A stretch of 26,823 nucleotides of DNA from a virus, in IMG/VR virus record IMGVR_UViG_3300031951_001027, positions 1 to 26,823 of that record. One strand, written 5' to 3'. Position numbers and translations under genes: made by a program. The notes below the pieces were generated by a model. It did no database searches and had not been told where the DNA came from. It saw only the letters and a list, made by a program, of their open reading frames with translations. Shown piece after piece: positions 1 through 6,571 of this stretch (position 1 is the stretch's first letter; the number at the start of each line of letters is the position of its first letter).

Positions 1-104
1 GCACAAAAGCACAACTTGGCCAGATCAAGGTCAGACAGATTGCCTTTCTTTTGTAGTGCTGCCTCAATGGCAGGCTCTACACGGGGTTTTAAGCCTCTGG
101 CCAT
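1..104 (-). CDS. Partial small phage protein (N-terminus only)
   Basis: The reading frame begins with ATG at 104 on the minus strand and runs off the left edge after 34 codons with no stop. It begins MARGLKPRVEPAIEAALQKK and continues with an acidic/leucine stretch (LSDLDLAKL). The pattern suggests a short helical, possibly DNA-binding, protein, but too little is present to assign a family. It overlaps the end of the upstream 60-residue gene by 16 bases and so belongs to the same minus-strand operon. The frame is supported by operon position, tight overlap and amino-acid composition like its neighbours. Function unknown. Confidence 0.55.
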   Translation of the reverse strand, partial: MARGLKPRVEPAIEAALQKKGNLSDLDLAKLCFC

Positions 105-271
105 GTGCCACTCTCCATTCGGGATTTCAAGCGCTCCAGCATTGTTTTGACAACGAATGCGTGGGTTCTTATCTCTTGAGTGGTGGCATGGCCATAACCC
201 TCTGGTGCAGTCAGGGCAATGGTCAGGTCCAAGCAAGCCTCAAGGGCGAGTGGCAATTCTTTATCGGTCAT
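89..271 (-). CDS. Small hypothetical phage protein (60 aa)
   Basis: A 60-residue protein, MTDKELPLALEACLDLTIAL at its start, mostly predicted helical (ALEACLDLTIAL, VVKTMLERLKSRM). The frame is open further upstream, but those extra residues are Trp/Cys-rich and lie inside the preceding gene. The ATG at 271 is therefore preferred; it overlaps the upstream stop by 11 bases. There is no signal peptide, membrane segment or metal-binding motif. It is third from the end of a five-gene minus-strand operon of small proteins and its function is unknown. It could be a host-takeover or regulatory factor, from position only. Confidence 0.6.
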   Translation of the reverse strand: MTDKELPLALEACLDLTIALTAPEGYGHATTQEIRTHAFVVKTMLERLKSRMESGTWPEA

Positions 272-530
272 TGAGCTTCTCCAGCGCAGACACTTCAATG
301 TGGTCCACCATGGACTGCAAAATAATGTGGGCAATGTCCACATCAGTGCCAGCGATGTATGCGTTATTCAGCACCATGCACTCCTCATAGTCAGGCTCAT
401 AAGGTGAGCCAAGGGAATCAACTGACCCCTTTTCTTCTGGGCTGTATTCCAGAAAGCATATAAGGTCAACATCTTCTACTGAGCAGGCAAATTCAAAGAG
501 GCCCTTGGGGCAAATAGGTGTTGGCTTCAT
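261..530 (-). CDS. Small acidic hypothetical phage protein (89 aa)
   Basis: A soluble acidic protein of 89 residues starting MKPTPICPKGLFEF, with acidic patches (YSPEEKG, YEPDYEECM) and a helical C-terminal third (IAHIILQSMVDHIEVSALEKL). An in-frame ATG four codons upstream (542) is possible. The ATG at 530 is preferred because it forms an ATGA stop/start overlap with the 31-residue membrane protein gene upstream, the junction used throughout this genome. No recognised family. Membership of the early minus-strand operon suggests an early function; small acidic phage early proteins sometimes bind host proteins, but that is inference only. Confidence 0.6.
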   Translation of the reverse strand: MKPTPICPKGLFEFACSVEDVDLICFLEYSPEEKGSVDSLGSPYEPDYEECMVLNNAYIAGTDVDIAHIILQSMVDHIEVSALEKLNDR

Positions 531-622
531 GTTGACCACCATGCGACAAGTAATGCGGCCATGCCAACGCCAATGGCAATGGCAGTCAAATAATCCAAGA
601 GGGTTTCGGTTGAGGGTTTCAT
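527..622 (-). CDS. Single-pass membrane microprotein (31 aa)
   Basis: A 31-residue reading frame starting MKPSTETLLDYLT and continuing into one hydrophobic helix (residues about 10-28, TAIAIGVGMAALLVAWW), ending in a few polar residues. The short polar N-terminus followed by a helix fits a single-span inner-membrane peptide. It ends in an ATGA overlap with the next gene, supporting translation as part of the operon. The ribosome binding site is weak (GAAAG about 6 nt upstream). Function unknown; possibilities include membrane-linked superinfection exclusion or a small membrane effector, with no direct evidence. Confidence 0.5.
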   Translation of the reverse strand: MKPSTETLLDYLTAIAIGVGMAALLVAWWST

Positions 623-640
623 TGGTTTCTTTCGTTAATA

Positions 641-653
641 GGGCCGAAGCCCC
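641..653 (-). promoter_or_regulatory. UUCG-tetraloop hairpin in early minus-strand mRNA
   Basis: Read on the minus strand, GGGC-TTCG-GCCC forms a four-base-pair GC stem closing a C(UUCG)G tetraloop, an exceptionally stable RNA hairpin class. It sits between the 71-residue gene and the membrane microprotein gene. No T-run follows, so it is not a standard terminator. It may stabilise or partition the mRNA between the first and later genes. Confidence 0.35.
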
Positions 654-663
654 GTGGGTTTGA

Positions 664-879
664 TTAGGCTGCGGCTTGCTGGGCTATTTTGTTTTGTGCA
701 AAAGAAAAACACATTTCATGGAGCTTGGAGTTTTTGCGAATTTTGCGGAAGTTTGAGTTTTCATAAACTTCATTTTTTGTAGTGCCGTGGTTATCAACAA
801 ATATGCAATATTCAATATTGCTTTTTTCAACAATAACAGTCGTGTGGCCACAGGCTTGATCGATGCTAATAAGTTTCAT
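664..879 (-). CDS. Small hypothetical early protein (71 aa)
   Basis: First gene of the minus-strand operon, 71 residues beginning MKLISIDQACGHTTVIVEKS. The N-terminal half looks like beta strands (TTVIVEKSNIEYCIFVDNHG) and the C-terminal half is basic and helical (RKIRKNSKLHEMCFSFAQNK). It has a good Shine-Dalgarno (GGAG, 8 nt before ATG) and a promoter just upstream. The gene is clearly more A+T-rich than the replication genes, typical of exchangeable early phage genes. No family recognised. A small DNA- or RNA-binding role is conceivable from the basic C-terminus, but unproven. Confidence 0.6.
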   Translation of the reverse strand: MKLISIDQACGHTTVIVEKSNIEYCIFVDNHGTTKNEVYENSNFRKIRKNSKLHEMCFSFAQNKIAQQAAA

Positions 880-911
880 TTCGTTTACTCCGTTTTGTGT
901 TGGTGTAACGA

Positions 912-939
912 ATTATGACGCAAAACAAATATCTTGCAA
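912..939 (-). promoter_or_regulatory. Sigma-70-like promoter for the minus-strand early operon
   Basis: On the minus strand the -35 hexamer TTGCAA (934-939), a 16-bp spacer and the -10 hexamer CATAAT (912-917, five of six consensus bases) precede the 71-residue gene, giving a leader of about 25 nt containing GGAG. The -35 hexamer is the centre of a perfect palindrome (932-941), suggesting repressor control. Confidence 0.55.
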
Positions 940-941
940 GA
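932..941. promoter_or_regulatory. Candidate operator palindrome TCTTGCAAGA
   Basis: A perfect 10-bp palindrome centred on the -35 hexamer of the minus-strand early promoter, within the 113-bp gap between the divergent early gene (start 879) and the helix-turn-helix regulator gene (start 993). Position and symmetry fit a dimeric repressor site; the neighbouring 66-residue regulator is the obvious candidate ligand (inference). Confidence 0.4.
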
Positions 942-992
942 ATTATTTTTAATCTGTTGTTTTTATACATAAAGCGCAATTAGAATGCGGTC

Positions 993-1193
993 ATGCAATC
1001 AATTCACGATATCAAGGCAAAGGCCAAAGCTCACAAGATCACCATGGCTGCGGTGTGCAATGAGGCTGGCATCCAACAGTCCCAGGTGAGCCGATGGCTG
1101 TCTGGGACTGTTGAGCCACTGTGGACATCAGTCAATCAATTGCACTTGGCCCTTGAGAAACTGATCGACAGATCACCAGTCGCTGTCGACTGA
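993..1193 (+). CDS. Cro/XRE-like helix-turn-helix regulator (66 aa)
   Basis: A 66-residue protein with a helix-turn-helix at about residues 17-37 (MAAVCNEAGIQQSQVSRWLSG): the QQSQVSRWLSG recognition helix is typical of XRE/Cro-family or Cro-like regulators. A short helical C-terminus (LHLALEKLI) could dimerise. Its length suits a Cro-type single-domain repressor with no cleavable domain. It is divergent from the early minus-strand operon, with a candidate operator between them, so it likely represses that promoter and perhaps its own. No clear Shine-Dalgarno precedes the ATG; TAGAAT (981-986) may be a -10 giving a nearly leaderless transcript. Its last 21 bases overlap the SSB gene convergently. 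Confidence 0.7.
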   Translation: MQSIHDIKAKAKAHKITMAAVCNEAGIQQSQVSRWLSGTVEPLWTSVNQLHLALEKLIDRSPVAVD

Positions 1194-1742
1194 CTCGGCC
1201 ACTGGTGCAGAGCCTTTGCCTGCCACCACGCCAAAGTCACTGGCCGCTGATGGCTTTGCACCACCTAGCGAATCACCCTTGGACAACAACATGATGTTGT
1301 TCAATCCATACGACACACCCTTGTTGCCTGCCTGGTCATAAGCATAGGCATTGAGACTCACCCTGCCATAGTCGCCAGAGACAATATCTTGTGATCCAAG
1401 AATGTCATGGCCATGGGCATCCACTGCACCAGGCTTGTTGGTGCTTTTGGTGTTGAAGAAATAATGGCCAGCGTACTCAGCCCCCAGTGGTGATCCATCA
1501 GACTTGACTTCAGTATCGCCATCACGCAATGGATTGCGCACTGTCTTGGGAATCTTGTCCCCGAACTTGGCGGTCAATGCGGCCTTGGCTGCCGCTTTCA
1601 ATTGGTTCACAGTGTCAAGGTCTGTCTTGGGGACAAGCACTTGTGTTGAGAACTCTTCTTTGCCGTTCATCTCATTCTTGCGAGCTGTTAAAGCTGAGAA
1701 ATAAGAAAAACGAACTTTTCCGGTTACGACTCTAGTTGACAT
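1173..1742 (-). CDS. Phage single-stranded DNA-binding protein, DUF2815 (Enc34-type)
   Basis: A 189-residue protein recognised as DUF2815, the Enc34-like phage ssDNA-binding family (OB fold, functionally like T7 gp2.5). Evidence: the N-terminal RVVTGKVRFSYFSAL strand, the STQVLVPKTD motif, the later AGHYFFNTKS region, VSGDYGRVSLNAYAYD and GVSYGLNNIMLL, and an acidic tail ending in an aromatic residue (ESVDSDW). Such tails in SSBs recruit replication partners. It should coat ssDNA during replication and recombination. It is transcribed from the minus strand with AAGGAAAA before the ATG, divergent from the helicase gene, and overlaps the regulator gene by 21 bases at its 3' end. Confidence 0.85.
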   Translation of the reverse strand: MSTRVVTGKVRFSYFSALTARKNEMNGKEEFSTQVLVPKTDLDTVNQLKAAAKAALTAKFGDKIPKTVRNPLRDGDTEVKSDGSPLGAEYAGHYFFNTKSTNKPGAVDAHGHDILGSQDIVSGDYGRVSLNAYAYDQAGNKGVSYGLNNIMLLSKGDSLGGAKPSAASDFGVVAGKGSAPVAESVDSDW

Positions 1743-1775
1743 GGTTTTTTCCTTTTAAGGGTTTAGGTTTTTACG

Positions 1776-1795
1776 TTTCTGTCGTCAAACAGAAA
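1776..1795. promoter_or_regulatory. Inverted repeat in the SSB/helicase divergent promoter region
   Basis: TTTCTGT (1776-1782) and ACAGAAA (1789-1795) are perfect 7-bp arms separated by CGTCAA. On the minus strand the central six bases read TTGACG, a good -35 hexamer for the SSB gene, although the matching -10 is poor. Its location between the divergent SSB and helicase genes suggests an operator for coordinate control of replication genes. Confidence 0.4.
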
Positions 1796-1825
1796 TTGCA
1801 CTTTAGCACAAATGTCAGTTAAGAT
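1796..1825 (+). promoter_or_regulatory. Candidate promoter for the replication operon
   Basis: TTGCAC (1796-1801) followed after 18 bp by TAAGAT (1820-1825) is a moderate sigma-70-like match placing a start near 1832. The helicase gene follows with a good Shine-Dalgarno, GAGGAAA (1842-1848). The match is partial, so the exact start site is uncertain; a promoter somewhere here is expected because the genes diverge. Confidence 0.35.
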
Positions 1826-1853
1826 GCCTGCAAGTTAAAACGAGGAAACGATC

Positions 1854-3080
1854 ATGCAACTATTCCCCCACCAGCAAGAGGCCAAGCTCTTCTTGCTGTC
1901 CAGGCGCAGGGCCATATTGGCCGACCAGCCACGGGTTGGTAAGACGCTACCCACAGCAGCTGCTGCACTTGAAAACCTACCCGCACTGATCGTCTGCCCA
2001 GCCATTGCCAAGACAGTTTGGGAATCTGCCTTTGCCAAATTAGCCCCGAACGTCTCGGTCCATGTTGTCAATGGAAAACGCGAGGCTTCAGAGGTAAATA
2101 GCGCAGATATCACCATCATTAACTACGATGTGTTGCAATACGCACAAACAGATTTGGACAGATATAACACTCTAGTTTTGGATGAGTGCCACAGAATCAA
2201 GAATCCAAAAGCCCAAAGGACCAAGGCCGCCATGCTGGCCATGAAGAAGATTTCTTTTGTTTATGCATTGTCTGGCACACCAATTCCAAATCGGCCCATC
2301 GAGCTGTGGCCCATCTTGCACGGCCTTGGCATTTACAGGGGCGGCTGGTTTGACTTTGCAGGCCGATACGCCAAGATGTGGGTCGCCCCATGGGGCTTGG
2401 ATACCAGTGGCGCATCTAACCTGGTTGAACTCAAAGACATGATGAAGCCCCATGTCATGCGCAGAAAAAAAGAAACCATCTTCAAAGACTACAAAGAGCC
2501 ACAAGTCAGCCTGATCACCTTTGATTTACCCAACGACAAACGTGAGCAAAGTTTTGATGCCGATGCCTTGATGGCAAACCCCAACGCCTTGCTGGCCTTT
2601 GAGGGTCTGGCCGAAGTCATGCGCGAGGCCGGAATGCGCAAAGTCAAGGCGGCCAGTGAATTCATCGATGACTTGCTCCAGGCCGATGAGCCAGTGGTGG
2701 TGTTTGCGCACCACAAAGATGTGGTCCAAGCCCTGCAAGATGAACTCAAAACCCACAAGCCCGTGACAGTAGTGGGGGACACTACAAGAGCCAAGCGCGA
2801 CAAGGCCATTGCAGATTTTCAGTCTGGCCAGACCAAATGCATCATTGGCAACATTGCCGCCATGTCTGAAGGTGTAGACCTATCCGCTGCCGACACGATT
2901 GTCTTTGTTGAATGCACTTGGTCCACATCAGCACTGGAGCAGGCCAGCAGCAGAGTCGAAAACATCAACAAATCAGGCATTCCACCCGTCATCTACATAT
3001 TGACCATCAAGGCCAGCTTGGACCATACAGTCTTGGCCAAGGTCTTAAAGAAACTGAATATCGTCAATCAAATCATTTAA
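1854..3080 (+). CDS. SNF2-like superfamily 2 DNA helicase/translocase
   Basis: A 408-residue two-lobed SF2 ATPase. Lobe 1 carries an N-terminal FPHQQEAK Q-like motif, a Walker A variant DQPRVGKT (23-31), motif II DECHRIKN (110-117) and motif III LSGTP (139-143). Lobe 2 carries VVVFAHH (281-287), MSEGVDL (337-343) and QASSR (363-367). It resembles compact phage SNF2-type helicases implicated in replication, repair or recombination. SNF2 proteins usually have DEMGLGKT and QARDRAHRIGQ; here a Walker A glycine is replaced by Arg and the second motif VI Arg is absent (EN), so catalysis may be unusual. It is first in an operon with the nuclease and primase-helicase. Confidence 0.85.
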   Translation: MQLFPHQQEAKLFLLSRRRAILADQPRVGKTLPTAAAALENLPALIVCPAIAKTVWESAFAKLAPNVSVHVVNGKREASEVNSADITIINYDVLQYAQTDLDRYNTLVLDECHRIKNPKAQRTKAAMLAMKKISFVYALSGTPIPNRPIELWPILHGLGIYRGGWFDFAGRYAKMWVAPWGLDTSGASNLVELKDMMKPHVMRRKKETIFKDYKEPQVSLITFDLPNDKREQSFDADALMANPNALLAFEGLAEVMREAGMRKVKAASEFIDDLLQADEPVVVFAHHKDVVQALQDELKTHKPVTVVGDTTRAKRDKAIADFQSGQTKCIIGNIAAMSEGVDLSAADTIVFVECTWSTSALEQASSRVENINKSGIPPVIYILTIKASLDHTVLAKVLKKLNIVNQII

Positions 3081-3092
3081 CCAGGAGAAACC

Positions 3093-4100
3093 ATGCAACA
3101 CGAAACCAGAAAACACGCCCGACTCTCAGCATCACGAACAGATCGGTTTATGCAATGCCCAGGCTCATATCGCCTCGAATCCCTCATGCCATGGGAGCCA
3201 GCTGGCGAGGCTGCTGCCATTGGCACAGCCATCCATGAGCTGTCAGAGATCATTCTGCGCGGTGGTGCAATCCCCACTGGCACTGACCCTGACCATTTGT
3301 CCATGGCCCAAGGCTATGCCAACTTTGTCAATACTTTGGTAGAAAACCCCAGAAAGAAGCTGATCGAAGTTAACCTTGATGAAGGCTTGAAGTCTCTGCA
3401 CCCAGCGCTTGGTGGCACAGCTGATGCCATCCTGGTCGATGGCAACCATCTTCATGTCATTGATTTGAAGACTGGCCGTGTGGCCGTTGACGCAAATGAC
3501 AACAAGCAGCTCTTGACTTATGCCCTTGGTGCAATGCGCCAGCTCAAAGCGCCAGACACCATCGAATGCACCATGCACATTTTCCAGCCCCGTGTTGGCC
3601 ACAGCAAGTGGACAGTGTCTGGCAATTACTTGAATTTGCACGGCAGGCGCTTGAAAGAGGCTGCCGAGCTGGCGCTCACTGGCGATGCCCCCACAAACCC
3701 ATCACCCGATGCTTGCCGATACTGCAAGGCCAAGACCATTTGCCCATCCATGCGCGAGAAGGTCCAAGAAGTCGCTAGGAGCGATTTCAAGCCTGACACC
3801 ACTGTTACCCCAGAGATGCTAGATAACGCTGTCCTGATGGCCGCATGGGCCGATGCCGTGCAGTCTGCTGCCAAGGCTCAGATCACTGAAGGCAAAGCGA
3901 TTGACGGCTGGACCATGCGCGCAGGCCGTAAGACAAAATTCTGGAAAGACGAGGCTTTGGTCATGGAAGCATTCAAAGACAACTTGAAGGTGTGGGAACT
4001 CAAAAGCCCCAGCGCTGTCTTGAAACTTGGTGTCGAGGTGAGCGAAGACCTAGTCGGTGAGAAGAGTGCTGCGCCCAGTCTTGTCAAGGCCAAGGAATGA
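3093..4100 (+). CDS. Cas4/RecB-like PD-(D/E)XK nuclease with iron-sulfur cysteines (DUF2800)
   Basis: A 335-residue DUF2800-type exonuclease. The catalytic elements are GTAIHEL with H48, GGTADAIL with D111, and VIDLKTG with D124 and K126. Four cysteines, C22 (QCPGS) and C208/C211/C217 (CRYCKAKTICP), match the 4Fe-4S cluster that staples the ends of Cas4/AddB-like nucleases. Members are thought to process DNA ends for recombination or replication and usually neighbour DUF2815 SSBs, as here. It starts 12 nt after the helicase stop with AGGAGA as Shine-Dalgarno and ends in an ATGA overlap with a membrane microprotein gene. It is not part of a CRISPR locus; no array or other cas gene is present. 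Confidence 0.85.
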   Translation: MQHETRKHARLSASRTDRFMQCPGSYRLESLMPWEPAGEAAAIGTAIHELSEIILRGGAIPTGTDPDHLSMAQGYANFVNTLVENPRKKLIEVNLDEGLKSLHPALGGTADAILVDGNHLHVIDLKTGRVAVDANDNKQLLTYALGAMRQLKAPDTIECTMHIFQPRVGHSKWTVSGNYLNLHGRRLKEAAELALTGDAPTNPSPDACRYCKAKTICPSMREKVQEVARSDFKPDTTVTPEMLDNAVLMAAWADAVQSAAKAQITEGKAIDGWTMRAGRKTKFWKDEALVMEAFKDNLKVWELKSPSAVLKLGVEVSEDLVGEKSAAPSLVKAKE

Positions 4101-4189
4101 GGCCAGGTTATGTCTGGGTTTTACTTCTGGCCGTGCTGACTGCCTTTTGGACCTACATGATCCATTTGGCTTTTCTCTGGCAAGCATAG
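4097..4189 (+). CDS. Single-pass membrane microprotein (30 aa)
   Basis: A 30-residue frame starting MRPGYVWVLLLAVLTAF, almost entirely one hydrophobic helix with aromatic residues at both ends. Its ATG overlaps the nuclease stop (ATGA). It has no recognised family. Translational coupling to a replication gene and the clean hydrophobic profile argue that it is expressed. A tiny membrane protein inside a replication operon could tether the replisome to the membrane or act as an antihost factor, but neither is shown. Confidence 0.5.
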   Translation: MRPGYVWVLLLAVLTAFWTYMIHLAFLWQA

Positions 4190-4218
4190 AATCCACAACT
4201 CACGCCCCCAAAAGAAAA

Positions 4219-4246
4219 GCCTGGCAGCGCGTTAACACTACCAGGC
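4219..4246. repeat. Imperfect inverted repeat upstream of primase-helicase
   Basis: Arms 4219-4229 and 4236-4246 pair as a GCCTGG/CCAGGC core plus three further pairs and two mismatches, around a six-base loop (CGTTAA). There is no T-run, so it is not a simple terminator. It lies in the 84-bp gap between the microprotein and the primase-helicase and may be an mRNA structure or a protein-binding site. Confidence 0.3.
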
Positions 4247-4273
4247 CAAAGTCCAACTCAAGGGCAACTAACA

Positions 4274-6442
4274 ATGAAACACCCAACTAAAGGAATTTCA
4301 GTGGCAATCATAACTGAAACACCCCAAAACGACACATTTGTCCAGTCCCAGTCTGTGGCCTGCAAGATAGGCGCAGTCGCACCCGATGCCGTCTTTTGTA
4401 CCTTTGCCCTGCAAGGCAATAAAAAGATTCCATACAAGCGAAGCGGCCAAGGTGTTGCACGGGATACAGACCCAGCAGAACTCTACACATCCGAAGACAT
4501 TTGGGCCATGGAGTCAGCCCCAAGTGGCCAATACCTTGGCCTTGTCCAGCAGCGCCCCATCATCAGCGCATCAGGAAACTATTTGGTTTGCCTTGATGTA
4601 GACATGAAACACGCCTCTGGCCCGACCAACGTGGCCATTCAGCGCATGGCAAAGTATGTCAAGCAAAAGAAGATGCTGACCGAGGTTTCTGTCTCAGGCC
4701 GTGGCCGTCATGTCTTCTTATGGGTCTCACCACCCAAAGAATCTGACCTGGTGCTGCCCAAGTACAAGCTAGGCGGTGGTCAGGAACTGGAAGTATTTGG
4801 CCTCCCAAACAGTGCCGGAAAGTCAGTGCTACTCAGTGGCAACGCTGTGGTGGGTGAATTCCAAGAGGCTGTGGACCTTTTTAGTCTTCTACAAGACTGG
4901 GGCATCATCGAGCAGCACCAGATGCAAGAGCCAAAGCCTGCACCACCTACACAATCATTTGACTTCACCCAATTAGGCTCAAGACTTGAAGACAGCGATC
5001 TTGATCGTGCCATCAAGGCTTTGCACCACATCAGCCCCGACTGTGACTATGACCAGTGGATTGAGCTAGGCCAAGCGCTGCACACCGAATTCGGAGAGGC
5101 TGGTCTTGGCCCATGGATGCAATGGTCTATGGCTGGCCAGAAGTTTGCCGGCACAAAAGACATTGAGACCCACTGGAAGTCATTCCACCAGGGCAAAGGT
5201 GTTGGTCTTGGCACACTCTACAAACACGCCAAGGACTGTGGCTGGGAAGCCCCAACCAAGCAGACCGAGCGTAAAAGTGCGGTGGAAGACTTTGCAGCGG
5301 TGATCAGTCAGGCCCAAGCACCAGTGGCCACAGATGAAGTCAAAGGCTGGCCAGAGCGCCATCTATTCATTGGCCAGATCAAGCCGATCCGCTACATGGT
5401 TAAAGGATTCTGGGCGCACAGTTTCATGGTACTGGCCGGTCAGCCTGGCATTGGCAAGACCACGGCCATCATCAGTCTTTGCATGGTCATGGCAGGCTTA
5501 CAGGCCAAGGACTGCCAACTTACAGCCACCAAAAAGCGCAAAACAATCATCGTGACTGAAGACTCTGACCAGGTTGAAAGAACATTAACAGGCTATGCAC
5601 GGCATTATGGGATAAACCCCAAAGCATTATCAGACTGGTTTGTCATCATCGATGCCAAAAGGTCCAATGTGAAAGATTTACTCATGCTTGCGCATAATGT
5701 AATAAACCACACGATTGATAATATCCGGCCATTATTGGTACTTGACACGGCCAATGCCACCATGGATATTGATAATGAGAATGACAACTCTGAAGTGGGT
5801 GCATATATTGCCGCCCTAAAGCAGACCATCTATATCCAACTGGACACGCCAGTCTGCATCATCACCCACACGAACAAAACAATCAGCAAGTCAGACTCAG
5901 ATGCCACAGCCCGTGGAGCAAGTGCATTCACGGGTGACGCAACCCTCACCGGCATTCTGTTTGAAGACGAGACCAAGACCCGATATATGCGCCTGGTCAA
6001 AACCCGTTACCAACCCAACTTCAGAGAAATTAAATTCCATAGTGATGTCTTTGCCGACACAGTCTTGGATGAAGATGGAGATATCCAAGAGCAGATGGTG
6101 CTACTGGTAGTCCCAGAAATGTCATCAGAGGAAGACCGAAGGCAGGCAGCCAATGACAGGATGAATGACAAGCGCCAGCAACAAGTCCAAGATGCCGCAG
6201 ATGCTGCCTGCAACTTTGTCCAAAGCATCATCAATGCTAAAGGCGCAGTCATTATGCGCAGAGGGTCAGGGCGGCCATCAGTGCCAAAGGAGATGGCAGG
6301 GATGCACCAACTTGAGTGGGCCGACATCTACCAAGCAGTGCCAATGGCTGACCAAAGCTATGCCAGACGGGCAGTAGGCGCGGCTATTTTCCAGCGCTTC
6401 TGTCAGGACCAATCAGGCAATGGGTGGGTGCAAATAAAGTAA
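4274..6442 (+). CDS. Primase-helicase: AEP-like primase, PriCT-like domain and RepA-like ATPase
   Basis: A 722-residue replication initiator/helicase. Residues about 30-210 look like an archaeo-eukaryotic primase (PrimPol) domain, with catalytic-type CLDVD (D108, D110), SGRGRHVFLW (141-150) and an acidic strand ELEVF (171-175). Residues about 240-325 resemble a PriCT-2 domain (DYDQWIELGQALH, KGVGLGTLYKHAKDCGW). Residues about 360-620 are a RecA-fold, RepA/AAA_25-like ATPase with Walker A GQPGIGKT (389-396) and Walker B PLLVLD (486-491). A GTG at 4301 with AAGGAA six to seven bases upstream is a strong alternative start; either removes nothing from the domains. The stop codon lies inside the first origin iteron, so this protein is the best candidate iteron-binding initiator. 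Confidence 0.85.
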   Translation: MKHPTKGISVAIITETPQNDTFVQSQSVACKIGAVAPDAVFCTFALQGNKKIPYKRSGQGVARDTDPAELYTSEDIWAMESAPSGQYLGLVQQRPIISASGNYLVCLDVDMKHASGPTNVAIQRMAKYVKQKKMLTEVSVSGRGRHVFLWVSPPKESDLVLPKYKLGGGQELEVFGLPNSAGKSVLLSGNAVVGEFQEAVDLFSLLQDWGIIEQHQMQEPKPAPPTQSFDFTQLGSRLEDSDLDRAIKALHHISPDCDYDQWIELGQALHTEFGEAGLGPWMQWSMAGQKFAGTKDIETHWKSFHQGKGVGLGTLYKHAKDCGWEAPTKQTERKSAVEDFAAVISQAQAPVATDEVKGWPERHLFIGQIKPIRYMVKGFWAHSFMVLAGQPGIGKTTAIISLCMVMAGLQAKDCQLTATKKRKTIIVTEDSDQVERTLTGYARHYGINPKALSDWFVIIDAKRSNVKDLLMLAHNVINHTIDNIRPLLVLDTANATMDIDNENDNSEVGAYIAALKQTIYIQLDTPVCIITHTNKTISKSDSDATARGASAFTGDATLTGILFEDETKTRYMRLVKTRYQPNFREIKFHSDVFADTVLDEDGDIQEQMVLLVVPEMSSEEDRRQAANDRMNDKRQQQVQDAADAACNFVQSIINAKGAVIMRRGSGRPSVPKEMAGMHQLEWADIYQAVPMADQSYARRAVGAAIFQRFCQDQSGNGWVQIK

Positions 6443-6512
6443 AGCGGTAAACAGGTAGTAAACAGGTAGTAAAGCGGTATACCTGTTTAGACAATGGCTG
6501 GCTCTGTTGGTA

Positions 6513-6537
6513 TAAGTGGGGGTCGTAGACCCACTTA
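6513..6537. repeat. Hairpin in the origin region
   Basis: TAAGTGGG (6513-6520) pairs with CCCACTTA (6530-6537). Two further pairs (TC/GA), set off by a GG bulge, close a GTA loop. The right arm runs directly into the DnaA box at 6535-6543. Such a hairpin could be a cruciform, primase landing or single-strand initiation structure. Confidence 0.5.
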
Positions 6538-6543
6538 TCCACA
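6535..6543 (+). promoter_or_regulatory. DnaA box TTATCCACA
   Basis: A perfect match to the strong bacterial DnaA box consensus, located between the two iteron groups. With iterons on both sides this suggests cooperation between host DnaA and a phage initiator. Confidence 0.65.
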
Positions 6544-6571
6544 GGCAAGTCTGGCAAGTTTTGTGATGGTG

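Noticed and set aside
3093-4100. CRISPR adaptation gene cas4
   Set aside because: The nuclease is Cas4-like by fold and cysteines, but there is no repeat-spacer array and no other cas gene; its neighbours are phage replication genes.
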